From the NCBI RefSeq assembly GCF_000002235.5, contig NW_022145549.1, forward strand, positions 684,501-748,500: DNA of 64,000 nt. The letters run 5' to 3'. The notes below the pieces were generated by a model. It was not told where the DNA came from, made no database searches, and was given only the letters and a program-made list of their open reading frames with translations. The DNA comes from Strongylocentrotus purpuratus (lineage: Eukaryota > Echinodermata > Echinoidea > Camarodonta > Strongylocentrotidae). Numbering within the stretch: the first letter of the stretch is position 1; every line of letters begins with the position of its first letter. The position numbers were made by a program, and so were the translations under genes. Positions 46,501 to 61,700 of this stretch are shown here, piece after piece.

Positions 46501-46700
46501 TCACTCCTCTCTCTCTTCCAACAATTTCTGCAGACTGTCCATCCAAAGTATCCTCCTTCTTACCCTACTCCTTCCTACAATTTTCCCTGTCAAAGCAAGA
46601 TTCTCTAGGCCTTCTTTACGTGTAATGTGACCCATGAACTTCAACTGCCTAATCAACATTCCACGTATCATTTTCCTTTGCACTCCAGCTCGTGTAAGAA
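46501..46700 (-). pseudogene. LINE ORF2 C-terminal fragment
   Basis: The frame reads RQLKFMGHITRKEGLENLAL, then TGKIVGRSRVRRRILWMDSL, the familiar LK..GH..R...L......GK..G.R.RGR....W pattern at the end of some non-LTR retrotransposon ORF2 proteins. It is 5'-truncated and isolated. Confidence 0.65.
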
Positions 46701-47439
46701 CTTTCTCATTATAGCTACGCGACAGATGACCTAATTATAGTAGTTTATGCTTTGTTCATTTGAAATTATATACAATGATAATACATAATTAAAATTAAAA
46801 GAATGGTTGAAACAAATTGTGAAGAGCAGGTGGGCAATTTTCACCACCCTCCAAAGAAGAAAAAAAAATATGGAGGAACTGCTTGTGTTTTGGGGGAAAA
46901 AAAACATGGAATTGAATTCAATAATTACAAAAAAATGTCACGAAAATGCAGTTCTCCTTCTCATCAGCCAAGGAAGTATGAATAGTTACCAGACGAAAAA
47001 AGGGGGAAAATATCACAAGAACATGGAAGTTTAGAATTTCATTTTAGGACTCAACCAAGGGCAATTTCAATTACCCTTACTATCAAATTTTGAATAAATA
47101 TGCAAACATTACATTTAAAATTTTCCGACTTCTATAGGCAAAGACATTGGGTATTGATTTTGTCCTTTGGTTGGTTCGTAGACAGTCTTTGCCAATCGTG
47201 CTCATGGATAACTTCGAGAAATTAATTCAAGTTACATGGTGTCTTTGTCCTTTCTACATCCGGGGTTATAACATGTTATAACATCATCGCAGGGCTCCTG
47301 GGGAGAACACTATCAATTAAGGTTGAGGCTAACCTTGGTGAAAATGATGATGATATGGATGATTATTGTTATCATGATTATTGCCATTACCATTTTCCAA
47401 TTGCGATCTTTTTTTGGGGGAGACACACTGTATATATAG

Positions 47440-47643
47440 TGGTGGTTATTTTACCTGACAGCTAAGAAAGCATAAATGCTTGTTGGTAAGCAACCATACT
47501 GCAGACGGTTTTAGGTCCTCTCCGAGGGACCTAATGAGGATTAATGCCTTACCAAAGGGCACTGGCGCATCGACTAATTGGTTTCGTACCCGGGTCACCG
47601 GATTACGAGACTTCTGCTCTACCGACTGAGCTATCGCGCCTCC
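47440..47643 (-). mobile_element. tRNA-derived SINE, family C, with tRNA head
   Basis: The minus strand starts GGAGGCGCGATAGCTCAGTC (A box) with GACCCGGGTACGAAACC (B box), then GGACCTAAAACCG and a tail ending AATAACCACC. It ends about 55 bases past the stop codon of the EGF/LDLR-B gene, so it may be in that gene's 3' UTR in sense orientation. Confidence 0.8.
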
Positions 47644-47698
47644 CTAGTAGGGAACTAGTTGAGGTGGTAAACGTAAAGGTCCTCAACAAGGTTCAGGT

Positions 47699-50600
47699 CT
47701 AGACCCTGTCTATTGCTCTAACAGTCTCAGCCACTCTGATCGATGATGGCGTTGGGTTAGATAAAGGGACCTCCACAAATTCTCTTCCTTTTGTAACAAA
47801 ACTGAGGGTTCCATTATGGGCCTCGATCAATCTCACTTCGCTGCTGTTCCACCAAAAAACATCGTGAAGATCAGTCCCGTCTGATCGTACTGACCGGACC
47901 ACTCTCCTGTCAACATCTGCAAAAAGCACACGTGTTTCTGTGCCAGAGGGGGCGGAGGTATGGGATATGAAAAAAGGTGAGAAAAAAAGTGATAACGAAT
48001 AAAGAAGAAACGTCACTTATTCACGCATATCATCATTGTTACTCAAACATACAGAGCAAAAGTGAGTTATTATTATCTTGCCAGGTGGCGTCTTGAAAGG
48101 AAATATTTCATCACTTGTCTCAGAATTGCCATTGCCACATCTGCCCTTGCAAGTCTGAAACCAATATGGAATGTCAACACAATGACATTTAGATTGAATT
48201 TGTTGAGAACTGTGAAACATTGACACTGAATGCAATTATAAGGGAGTTTACAGATACAATCTGCGCATGGGCAGATAAAGGTCATTTGTACCAACATGGT
48301 AAAACCCACAGAGATGAATACTGGATATGCGCTCATGAAAGTTATGTAACATTATTCATTTATGCACCAACGGTACATTCTATGATACGCAGGTGGAAGT
48401 ATTCTTTTCAAGAGGTCAAACAAAAGGTATTCATAAAGCACATCTAGGACTTTGGCAGTTATTATTCTAAGATGCTCAAAGTGGTACTTCTCCATGTGTA
48501 AAAGATCTGTGGATATTTGGGGTCATTTTGTACCATGTGCTATCTGTAAACTCCCTTATTCAAATCAATGATATCCACTACGCTTTGCGTACGTCCAATG
48601 AGAACGTGAGGGATGTAAGGCCTAACAAAAACAAAGATGTTGTATTGCCCTTTAGGTGCCAAAACATGGGTCGGTCGGTCGAAAATCCTCTTTTTTTGGG
48701 GGGGGGGGGCTGATATTTCTCAGTTTTTAATGCTTTAATACAATCTTTTTCTAAAAAAAACGGTTAAAAAAGGAAAAACAAATTAAAGCCGACCGTAGAA
48801 TTCAAGATTTTTGGGTCGGTCGCAAAGGGCAATACAAATAGGCCAAATAGAGAGTTATATAGGGGAACATGATCCCCTACAGTTGCTGGGCATGTTACTA
48901 GATGAGAGATTAGCTTGGAAAACAACACCTTGCAATGATGAGTTAATGGGAGAAGAAAGAGGGGCAGACCAACTACGACACGGACTAAAACCATCAAGCA
49001 GTGGACGGAAATGTCATTTGAGCAGATAACTAGAACAGCTGAAGACAGTAAGTAATAGATAACCTGTGTCTCAAGGTCAATTTTATCGTCGCCCCAACGG
49101 CTCAGAAGCTTTGAGCAATAGATAGATAGAACATTCGACGTACATTGCGTTATTGACAAGTGATTAAAACAATAATTAGCTTGGTCCGAACATTTTTGCA
49201 TATTCCCATATACTCCTTTCTGTGTGCAAGATTTTGAATAATATTCATTTGTAATTTTGAGCATTACAGAACTCCACAGAATAAACTATGAACTACATAC
49301 ACAGTTTCTTTCACATTGTAATTCCATGACCTGGGCCCCGTCTTATAATGAGTTGCGATTGATCCAAATCAATCGCAAGTTTGCAGTCTCCCTCTCCTAT
49401 GTACATAGTTGCGATTGATGTCAATCGCAAATAAGAATCAACTGTTTATAACACGGGGCCCAGAAAAAAACAATAATAATAACGTTTATTTACCCAGGGT
49501 ATACACTTCAGTTATGAAACTGCTCTTCCAGCGGGCCCTCCATAACATAATGTTATTATTACCCCAATTCTCCAATCTAATTATGCTGAGCGCCTAGCTA
49601 GAAGGCAGAAGGTCCCATTGTTATAAGTCTTTGGTATGACTCGGCCGGGGATCGAACCCACGACCTCCCGTTCATGAGGCGGGTGCTCTAACCACTGAGC
49701 CACCATGCCCGGTGAAAATCAAATTTATCTTTAACTCAACTTCATCTTTAAATAACTTACCTTCTTGATAATAGCATATACGGCCTGATGGTGAGTGGTT
49801 TCCTCTTGCTAACATGATAGGGTTAGTAACATCCTCGAAATCTATTCGGTTAACATTCCACTGTTCCCTAAAAAACAATTTCCTGTACAAAAAAATGGAG
49901 ACGTGGCATTATGACAATGAGGTAAATCTATCAATGATTTCAATTGGTCTGATCTGATTTGTTTCAAATAAAGCATATTGTTATATAAAAATTCTGATAA
50001 CGAGTTTACTGAAACTATTCGGCTCTGTATGTATAGTGTGAAACAAAATATACTTTACATAAGTCAAACTTTCTGAAAAATTCTACGGACTCAGCATGTA
50101 CATAGAAGTGTAGTAGTCAAGTGGTTTAAGCACTTGACCTGAAATTCAAAGGTCGTGGTTCGATGCCCGATACGGCACTAATGTCCTTTGGCAAGGCATT
50201 AATCTTCATTTGCCACACTCAACCCAGGTGAGGTAGATGGGTAGGCCTTTATTGTGGTGGTGGTTATTCTACAGCTAAGACAGCTAAGAAAACAATAAAT
50301 GCTTGTTAGTAAGCAACCAGAAGACGGACGGCTTTAGGTCCTCTCCGAGGGACCTGGTAATAATGAGGATTAATGCATTACCAAAGGACACTAGTGCATC
50401 GACTTGGTTTCGAACCCGGGTCACCGAAATGCTAGAGCGCTGTAATGGCAGCTAGGGTAAAGCCGGGTTAATAATAAATGCCCCTTGGAATAGAGTTTCT
50501 AGATTCAATTCAATTCAATAAGGGTTTATTCACATGATGTTCTGGCAGCCGAAGCTGAATTGCAGGTCATGTATAAGGTAAAATACAGCATTATACATAT

Positions 50601-52158
50601 AAATATCAAATAAAATCAATGACATATAAAAGGATAAATATACTAGATACATTCATACGCATAATAGGCAGCATCATTAAACATAACAATATACAAAATG
50701 CATCAAGCTTACTTTTTTGAATAATGATAATTTAAGATGCGACGGCGCTATTATTATTATAATTCTTAATCACACCCACACACACCTTCACATACCTGTA
50801 TCTGTTATCACTTCACCATTATATAGGCCTACCTTGTGCGATAAACGTTTCTTCACACTCTTTTCACTCCATTAGATTTTTGTCTATTTTGTCTTTTTCT
50901 CCTTTTCTTTCTTTCTGTTTTCTTTTTTCTCCCTTTCTCATTTTCTCTTTGTTCCTTTTTTCCTTCTCCCCTTTTCTTCTCTCTCTCTCTCTTTCTCTCT
51001 CTCTCCCTCTCCTTTGTTTTCTCTCGCACTCCTTTTCTTCAGTTCTTTTTATACTGTCAATCTCTCGCATCTCTCCCTCCTCTTTTTTCGCACCTTTTCA
51101 AGTTTTGAGGAACGCTGGTTTTGAACAAAATTTCGTTACTTTAGAAAGGCTAATAGCCGAAGTATATTTTGTATCTCCTACAGTTGTTTCATTATTTCTT
51201 CTTCACTTGTCTATTTTTCGTCAACCACGATTTTATTCTTATATACATTTTAGATATTTGTTTTCAACCTTAGCAAAAATTCCAAGCTGAGGGAGAACAG
51301 CAATGGGTAACTTTGATTGAAGCTACGCAGCCATTATTCTCTCATTTCACTATGCAAGATACACACACACACACACACGCACACACACACACATATTTAA
51401 ATGAATAAATGTATATATGTATATACATAAAGCATATTAAACATCTGAATAAAGATTTGAGAGTGTCTATTCACTGTTGTCTTTGTTTTAGCTGCAAATT
51501 ATTTTTTCTTTCTTAGAATTATTAAAATAAAAGCGTTCTGTTGATATCCATACAAACCGAACAATTTATTTTGGTTCGTTCATTGAACTTTATATTGGTA
51601 TTACGAAACAACACTTGCTCAAGTGTGGACCGTATTACATTTGAATGTGGACAGCACATGCATGACTGTTAACTCAGTAGTATTACAACTATCACAAAAT
51701 GTTCTTTGTTTATCAGTAGCTAAATAAAACTTCGATGATGCTACTTTCATAAGTCTTTCTGTTTAAAACCATCTCGCTTTTACATCAACAGTTTACTGAA
51801 ATGGAATCCAACCATATTAACAAATGTTTAGTCTTCAAGTTCTAAGACTCGTTCTAAGAATGACTGATAAATATGTGAACCCCCTTCTTTCATTTTCAAT
51901 ATAAGAAAAATGCTTCAGGTATAACGCACGTAGATTCCATGAACTATGATGTGACACTTCTTTCAAAACCAGATCGAAAAGCATTATAAAATCCACAATC
52001 TTAAAGTACATTTAGGCCTATTTGTATGATAAATCTGACATAACTATAATAATGATGATAATGATAAAAGTGATAATAATAATTATTATTATCATTCATT
52101 ATCATCATTCATTATTATTAGTAGCTGTAGAAGTAATAGTAGTGATAGACGTAGTAGT

Positions 52159-52190
<32 letters not shown>

Positions 52191-55100
52191 TAGTAGTAGT
52201 AGCATATACTTGTTTCAAGTTGGAATTTCACTACATGGATAATTGAACATGTTGTACTTACCTATTCAAGCTATCTACGGCAATTCCTTCAGAATAAGGA
52301 CGTCCACTAAGCAGGTTTTCACGTGCATTTCCATCAAAGTTCGCACGATACACAGTACCTTGAGTGATCCAGTAAATTTTCCGGTCAACAAAATCGAGCG
52401 CAATATCACGAACACTACCTGATTTTATAAGGGAAAGGGTACATACGAAAAAGAAAGATGCAAAAAGGGCTATAGTATGGGGTATGATGTACAGGTGTCG
52501 TGATGTAGTGGTTCATGCACTTGATTCTTAATCAAAGGGTTTAGGGTTCAAATCCCATCCTAGCGTCCTTTTTGCAAAAATATATCAAGATTTGCCCCTC
52601 TCCACCCAGGTGTAAATGGGCACCTGGCACTTGCTAGGGGTAATAATAGAAGCAGGGTCAAGTCTTGATGCTGATGATGCTTCCCTGGATATAAAAATGG
52701 TTATTATTATTGTTATTATTATTTGTATTATTATAATAAATTGTAATTTGTATGCCTGTTATACCGCTCCTAATTAACATAAATTAATTAAAGAAAAATA
52801 ATAATCGAGTGTCTTTTCCCCACAATTATCAATATGGATGTTGTACCTTGATAAAAATAAAAGGATGAATGTAGTGAAGATGACGAGATTATAGCCAATG
52901 TAAGAGGGATATTTACGAACGGGACTGATACTCAATACCAAATCAAACGGTGACTTTTCTTTATCATAATCTGTTGTAAGAGGTGCATTAAACGATTATC
53001 GAAAATGCTTTTGGTGATCAGATCTGCGTCCGAGATGTAGTGTACAGCAGAGAAGAAAAATGAATGGAGATAGGGGTACAACATAGAAGACATATGGAAG
53101 AGGAGACAGAGAGAGAGAGAGAGAGAGAGTATGTATAATATGTCTGTTTTTACTCTAAAATGCAAAACGTTCCCACTCTAAATGGACAAGTGGTATATCC
53201 GCCCCCCCCCCCCCCAGTCTGTTCAATCTGCCTCCTCGAAGTTTGATCATGTATAACCACGTTTGTCAACCGTGGTGCCGCGAGAGAATTCTAAATATGT
53301 CAAAAAATATTTTATTAATAACGTCAACTTCGTGAAAAAAGGTATCAGAAACCTCAAGATGCCTTAAAATCGATCACTTTAGCTATTGTGATAAGGAAAA
53401 TACATTTCAAAGGTAGTACATTGTGTATTTTCCTCGCTTGCTTCGCGAGCTCGTGAGATTAAGAAACGGGATAGTTTCAGGCAGTGAAGACCATGAATAT
53501 TCCAATATGATGACATAACGATATTTGGACACCTCATTGCCCGAATTACCTCCACGATTCAGGACAGCATGGCGTCCAAGTATAACCATTTTTTTTTTCA
53601 TTTCGAAATGGAATTTATACCACTACAAAGTGGTTTTTCCTCTCGTTCGCTTCACTTTCTCAACATTAATAACATTTTCATTAGGATGATTCCTGGCAAC
53701 GAGATGACCGAATATATAATTTTACATATTCATTATATTTATGACTAATTCATTATATTGATGACTAATAACGTTTTTGCCAATGTTGGTGCCACTTTGT
53801 GCAATTTTATTGCTCCTTCGATCTCGTCGTTCTCTCACAGTATTCGAGATGCGGATAGCTCTCATTCGAAAATGTGCCCGTCCGTCTATGTTTACGAGAG
53901 ATGGAAAACGAACCATCTTGGAATTTGGCGACGCGAAACTTTTTAACTCCTTAAAGAGTGCCGTGACTAAAAAGCAAGTTGAAAACGCTGATTTAGTAGA
54001 ACAAAGACTGGAGCCTCCCCCCCCCCCCATGACTGAGTCCACTGTGTCTAATGGAGCGTCCATTTTACGAAGCCCGATGTCTGCGAATTATGGCATTCTG
54101 GATATGGACACTGCCGAATATCCCTTTAGAGAAAAGATCGAGTTCTGTTTTAATTTTTTTAAATTGTTAATCTTCGTTTATATTAGTGTGGAAGAATATC
54201 AAAGAAAAAAACTCTTGTGTGCACTGTATGCGTGTATATCAGTTTCAGCAAATTTCTTATCAATTTGATCATTCTAAAACCTCACAGCATACAATGAATC
54301 TTATGGGCTACTTATTTAACCTTTTCCAATAATGCTTCTAGACATTTTCTTCCAAAATGACTGGAACTCGTCTTGGTCTTTATAACCTCTTGAACGCAAG
54401 GCTTGTTACTTACCTGGAACAGAGGTGATGATCTCGCCAGCACTTCCATTCAAGGTAGCCCTCGAGATATAGATAGTTGTGTGACTCCAGAACACCCACC
54501 TATCTTGTGGATCGTAAGCAGCTGACCTCACAGACGTCATATCTACCAAGAGATTTTTTAAAAAATTACAACTTCGAGTCTGTAAATTCCCATTACACCG
54601 AGTGGCAAAGTGAAGATCAAACCGACTTTGGAAATTAAAGGATACAGGTCTGCCATACGCACACGCACATGTCTCTCACGTGTGGGAATCACACCATTAT
54701 GTAGAATGTGAAAGATCGGGCATCTACCAAATTAGAAATTGTCTCAAGTAACATGGAATTTCAACATTTCATTTTTCAGTCTTTACATTAAACATTGATT
54801 TTACCGATATTTCGTATAAAAAATACCTAATGAATCCAAGGTGCCATCTCTATACCTACAAAAGAAATGGAAAGTGTGTGTGTGGTTGTCTCTTTTGTTC
54901 AACAGCATAATTCTAGATTTAAAGTTCAGACTTCAAACATTTAAAAGTTGAAAATAATATTTTGACTCACTCGGTAAAGGAAGCCTAATGAATGGAGTGT
55001 CCAGAATTGAGGATTCGGGAGCCAAACTACCGGCCAGTATGAGTGACGTCTTCACAAGTAGCACAATGGATGATTCTTGAATAAGTGTGGTTAAACAAAA

Positions 55101-55737
55101 CTTCTTGAGTGGTCATTTTAAGAGTCCATGATAAGGATAGCCTACCTTAGACTGAAAATCAACACTACCTAAACGTACATTGATATTTTCAAATTTTAAT
55201 CATAAACATCATAATCATCACCAACAACAACTTCATCATCACTAACAACAACAAATAACAACAACAGCAAAATACTCGTTTTATTTTCATCATCACCTTG
55301 CAAGTCCAAATTTTAAGCCTAATATCAATATTGGTACAGCAAAATAAGCTATAACACTTAGCATCCCTTCTTCCATTTGATTATTTAAAAACTAAAAGGC
55401 AAGCTGGAATGTTATTACAATTAGCTCGGCAAAATATTTGAAAATATCACTAGTTGGTGATGAATACCTGTATCACAATTGACTCCTATGTAGCCAGGGA
55501 AACACCAACACTCGTACGCGTTAACACGATCCAGACAGGTCGCACCATTGAGACAGGGAGAGCTCTCACATTCGTTGATTTCTACGAAAAATACGAAACG
55601 ATTTGAAGAGAGAATACATTTACAGAGGTGTGGTAGTGGAGTGGTCTAATCAGTTGAATCTCAATGCAAAGGTTGTGTTTCCGATCATCAAAGGTGGGGA
55701 GGGGGTAAATTCACCAATGCCTTTCTTAGAAACAGCT

Positions 55738-55779
<42 letters not shown>

Positions 55780-58700
55780 TAAGTAAGTATGAGCATGAAC
55801 ATGATGAAGCTGCAGGTACTGACAATGCTCATCTCTAGGAACTAGTGTGTTATAGGCTGGAGTAGTAGTAGTATTCTTGAATTGATCTCAAAAAATGTCA
55901 ATGCCCTGTAGCCCTTTGTAGCTATGCACTCTCGCGATACTGCAGCCGTTGTTGTTCAATAGTATTGTCCAGTATTTTTTTCAGCCGCCCGGTACCACTC
56001 ATTTTAATTTTGGCCCCTACCGTACATTTAGTTTAAGAATATTCATAATGTGTAAGTTTAGTTCAATTGCTGATGAGCCTTGGGCAAAACGAACTACATG
56101 GACGAATAAGCTACTCCAGTTAACAAATGTATAGCTGTACCCAGCAAAAGATTAAGTATGATTAAGGTTGCATCCAGACGATTTATTTTTTTAATAGTAT
56201 AATCATGATTCTTTCGTTTAGAAGAAAAAGAAATATATTCACAGAAAAACATCGTTTGTTATGATCTAGGGAATTGTCATCAATCTTCTTACATCATAAA
56301 TTCATAAATCGAAGAGTCTTATTATTGTTTGAAGTAAGATTTTAAAATATTGAATTGGATGATGTACCTCTTTTTCAATTAATACTTAAGATAAAATTTG
56401 GTAAATACATACCAATCTCACAGTTATCCCCTGTTGTTCCAGCTATGCAGGTACAATTGTATTTGTTATCAAGGTTCCAGCACGTGCCATTATTGAAACA
56501 AGGGTTGCTCTCACATTCATTGAAATCTACCCAAGATAAAGATAAAAACATGTAAAGTTTATTTATCTTACAGTTCATGATAATTATGTTTGTGTGACCA
56601 CAACAAAAACAACAAAACAATAATAATTATGATATTTATGATGAAAATAGTAATTAGAAGAATAATGCGATTAATTGTGGTAAAAATAAACAATTATACT
56701 TGGGTGTTATTTACACAGGGTAACCACGTCAGTATAAACATTGCTCATCATGCGTTTCCTGTAAATATTTTCGAAGCATTACCAGGTAGGCCTACCATTT
56801 TTGTATACACTTTGGTCAGGAGGAATAAATGTGGGCAAACACCCTGTCCAAGGATGTACGTATTCAACAACGATCAAACAAAACCGCTACCCATTATTGT
56901 ATGGGAATAATAAGCCTTCATCAATATACCTCGGTAGTCCCAGTTGTATCTCATTGGAAACTGAAATTGAAAATTGAAATTGAAAGGAATTTGACATCTT
57001 TCGGTTTTAGGCGATACATAGTAGGCGTAAAAACGAACGGAGAACAAGATCGGTTGTACGACCGACAGTTTTTGCGAATCCTTAAAAAAACATTAAGAAT
57101 TATAAAACAATCATGATGGGAAAAAAATCCCTTAGGCAGATGTGTCGGTATATTTAGTCATAGAATAAACATTTGATCAGACACGAACTATTTCTTTTAT
57201 ATACGATTCAATTTTTGTTTTCGGTAAAAAAGAAAAAGAAAATGTTTAAATGTAGTTTCGTACTCAAGGAAAGCCCATGCACAGCATTTACACCATATAG
57301 GAGATTCTGCATTTTGTTAAAGGTGAAATTCAAAGAAAATCACAAATATGTCAACTAATGTATGACTAGAAACTGGTAATCTAACAGATGGCCATCGTAC
57401 AAGTTATAGGTCAACTACATATCGGGTGATGTATAAAAAATACAAATACAACCACCTCCATAGCAGCTGGGATATACCACAGATTCGCCGGAAAAATAAC
57501 GATATTTTAATGACGTCACTATATGGACCAACACTGCCCAAGCAGACGACATCCCATAGAGAATGAACATAATTGCAAAGCTATTATTTGTCAAATTATA
57601 ATGAGTTTAGTGTATATAAATGTAATGGCATGTCAAACCATTCAAAAGGGGATATGACCCGATTCTGATAAAACTTAAATTTTTTGCTTGTAAATGCACA
57701 GGATAGGGGTTAATTAACAATAAAAGAAACCAGACTTTCAAATTGAAAACCCCCTGGAATGATATTAAGGACGGAATTTGTTCCCTCTTGAAACGCCGAA
57801 CATACCCCGGTGTGTGCAGCTGAATATACAATGGCATCTTATTTTGTTTACCAGCGACAGATACCTTTATTTTTGTATCGCTGCATTTGTCATCAAAATA
57901 AAACCATGCGCGGGGTTAAGAGTGAGGCCACAGATTATACATTTAGCCTGACGGTAGTGAAGTAAGAGAAAGAACTCAAGAAAAGATGAAAACACGGCAC
58001 TGAAAATGTGTGAGATGTCATGGGGCATCGTCTGCTTGTGCAAGTCATGTCCATACTGTGATCTCACACATTTCAGCAGCGTTCGGAGAGCTCTTCCGGT
58101 GCTATGCCGGGGCTGTATTTAAGCGTTTTGTAATTTATAATAATCATTACTCCGAATGTTTCCAAGCATTGAATTTTGATAACCTTGTCGAATCAAAGTT
58201 TCAACTTTGCAATAATGAAAATAAATTTAGTTTTTAAAATCAATGAATATCAACTTTAAGGATGCGATAATCAAAGAAATCTTAACTTTTTGCTATCTTT
58301 TAATGGAGCCTTTTATTGATCAAGATCAAATAACAATCCCAAATGAACAAGATGGAAACAAGATATTCATGGAAGATGGCCATGGAGAAATGAATATTCA
58401 AACCAACAAATCTCAACTTAACTATTAGTATTCCGACTTCATTTTCAAATTATGTGATGAAAATAAAAGGATAAAGCATATGTTTTAATTTCTGCCAAGA
58501 CCACTTAAACGTGTCAGATTATTCCCCCTGAAATGGTATTACTCGTATTGTTGTAAGGAGTCATGAATCAGTATTTTGTTTGTTAAATACAGGGTAATGC
58601 TTCCAGTTAACGCTGTCTGGTGGCAGGCCCTATAACCCATGGTCTTTACCCTGCTTTCTTATTCGTTTAGGTCAGGAATATTTTTGTGTTAATTCATCAA

Positions 58701-61700
58701 AGTGTATTGTGTTGATATAAGACAGTACAAGCGCATAGAATCTGGAAATGAAAAGGAAAGATTTATATTTTTGTAGAGAAAGTGTGATTTTTTTAAGAAA
58801 TCAGAGTTTGTTATGTAATGCCCAAATGATGCATGTGTACGCGATAAACATCTACTGACACACCCTGTTGGATAGTTGCGCCATGTTTAAATGTAGCTTT
58901 GGGATATCAAGTAAATTATCAAGAAATATAAGTCCTAAAGGTAATCAGGAAAGATGATATAGCATACCATATTGACACTGCTGTCCCACGCGGCCTATTG
59001 GGCAGTTACATTTCAGCTTAATCAAATCCAATCCATTGTCGCATTCGGCTCCGTTGCAGCTTTCTGAAAAAACGGGAATATATCATCGTTTTAAATGATA
59101 TGAAATAACATCTTGCACAAAAATCGTAAAACAATTATTGGATACTTTGAAGAGTACACAGTTCCATCAATTTCGTCAATAAAGAAAGAACTGTATCTTG
59201 TACCAGCCGAAATAACACAATGTAAACCTTGATAATTGTAAAGAAGGAAAACGAAACAAATGCATGGCCTAACGAGAGCTGAATTATATATAAAGTGTTT
59301 TAGGAACAGGAAATAATTTTCCTACTGCATTTTAACCAATAACCACTAAATTATGTTGTGAACAATGATATAGTGAGGTTCCTCAGGCCCATGTATATTT
59401 TAAGTTTTGGGGACACAGTGAACAAAAGCACTAACATTTTAAAAATTACTTATTATACACAGAGTTCTTCACAGAATCCACTGATCTAAATCAGGCCATC
59501 GTCCTTTATCACGCTTATTTCTGCTATTTCCTTTTTTTTTTTATGTTGTTGCATTTTTGGGTTGTTTCATTGGCATACAAAATTAAAATATCGGACATGC
59601 ATAATATTTTCTTGAATTCTTCCCGACAGAATTAAAAAAACAAATTGTCTTCATGTTTAGTAAAAATTTGGAAAAGTGCCAAAAAATAATGTATAGCAAA
59701 TACTGACTAAAGACTGCAACACACTTTTAGGCACTTGAGGGCTCAAGAGTGCAGCGTTTAGACTAATACAAAAACAAAAACCTTCTCGCTCGGTCGCCAT
59801 GCGCCCTCACATAATATCCTTCAAAATGTACAGGTAAATATTGTAGAAAAAACCGAATACAGATTTTTCCTCGCATTTCGTCCCCCACCCATTTATGAAA
59901 AGAAATCGCCTCCCCTTTACTACTGCCATTACTATTATCATAAAGTGTATAATATTTTCATGGAAATACCAGGTAGGGTGCAGACGAGATGGTTTAGTAA
60001 GCGCCTCTCAGGTATCTTCTTAAGGTACCTGAAAGGCGTGGTCTTCATCAGACTGACTGGTACCAGTCTTATAGGCGAGCCCTCTGGAGGTTGAATGCTT
60101 CCACACATTGCTGAGACTATTGCCAGTGCTGGGATACAGAGAAAAGGGTACGGTTATTGACATTTATACAAATAATCCACAGCAGTGAGGGCATTAGTAA
60201 GAATTACCCACACAAGGTACCTTTGGAAAAGTCTAACACAGTTTGGACTGTTTCGAAGGTACCGAGCGTGGGTAATTTGACTATGAAATGCCCGAACAAA
60301 ATGATGTGTATTATTTCTTTTATAAGATGATGTTTTATAACATGATTTTACTAATGACCGGTCATTAGTGTTTGCTAATGATCGGTCTTTAGTACAATTA
60401 CGTGTTAGGCAATGTGGTAACAATATAATATTTCGAAGAAATTAACTCAAGGATAATTTTAATACTCTTTCATACATTCCATACAATCAGGTTTGGATTA
60501 TTTAAAACGTTATTGGTCTCGCGTTTCAAAAGGTAAATGACAGGGCTATTGAAATTGCCTAAGGTTAATTTTTCGGAAGACTATGCGATCATGCTAAATG
60601 TAAGCAACAAACATAATAAGGAAATTAATAAACATACACAAAAAATAAGATGAACAATAGAAAACGAATTCCTAAACTGTGTTTATCTCATGTTATCTTC
60701 TTTTTTTTCCATATTTTTTCCTCCACAGGGATTTTATTGATTTTCATTTGCAACAAATTAACAAATATTATCTTTTCTCTTCGGGAAAGCGATGTTAATT
60801 GTCATAATGTATTTAAACTTTGCGGACTTAACATTTACCAGTAATGCTTGTGCAGAGGATCATTTGACCTCAGGCAAACGCAACCAGTTTTGCGCAAACA
60901 TTTAACCTGTCCAATGACTTGTCCTGTTTTTTTTAAATTTATGACAATGAACATCATTTTACTTTATCACTTTTTAGAAAACAACCCATGGTAAAAGCTA
61001 TTTTTATCTGAAATGTGCAGATCTTCGTAGTTTGTTTTTTTCGGTAGTAAAAACATAAGAAATTTTGGTATTCCAGTAATTAATATTGCATTAAACCCCC
61101 CCCCCTTTAACGGGAAGGACATTTTTTGCTACAATATTCAAAGCATTTAGCTTATATTTAAACGAGAATAGGTATACCCTTTGTAAATAGCTATGGCTTT
61201 TAATTCAAAAGGTTTAATTTGTTGTTTTATGTATCTAAATAGTGATAATGCTGTGTATGTAATTTAAGAAAATCCGATTTACAATGACTGGTATATTGAT
61301 ATTCATAAACAATGTGAGTAAAAAAAAAATACACCTAGAAAATTGCTAATTATTTTAAACATCATCTATGAACAGTAAATTATTATGCATTTTATGAAAG
61401 AGTGTTTTATCCAAAATCATTTGGTATCATTTTTGTGTGGTATGTGTTCACGCTTGGATGAACAGGAGGCATTGTTTGCGAGAGTGCAAAAATCGACTTG
61501 CGCCAAAGTTGCTTATGTGATGTTTAAATAAAACAATTGGGATATGAGTATTAAATAGGATTTTGCAGATCCAAATAACATCCCTAACAAAATTAATCAT
61601 GCCACACATATCAAATATCGAATATCAAATATCAACGAACATTTGTGCGTGTGTGTGCGTGTGGGACTTTGCTTCTGCAAAAAGCATATGCAATGCATTT

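Larger units (their letters stand above)
49190..49734. repeat. Degenerate TTAA MITE interrupted by a MITE and a SINE
   Basis: The left part (49190-49330: CATATACTCCTTTCTGTGTG, TTTCTTTCACATTGTAATTC) and the right end (AAATTTATCTTTAA, 49721-49734) match the 11615 family. Between them lie the CTGGGCCCCGT element (49331-49463) and a family-A SINE (49472-49712). It ends 26 bases before the exon 49761-49882. Confidence 0.6.

Noticed and set aside
54825..54855. Possible 31-base microexon of the EGF/LDLR-B gene (YRDGTLDSL between AG and GT)
   Set aside because: It looks attractive, but its frame conflicts with the preceding exon ending at 54971 (phase 1), giving a stop. The exons 54971-55075 and 54414-54542 join in phase without it.
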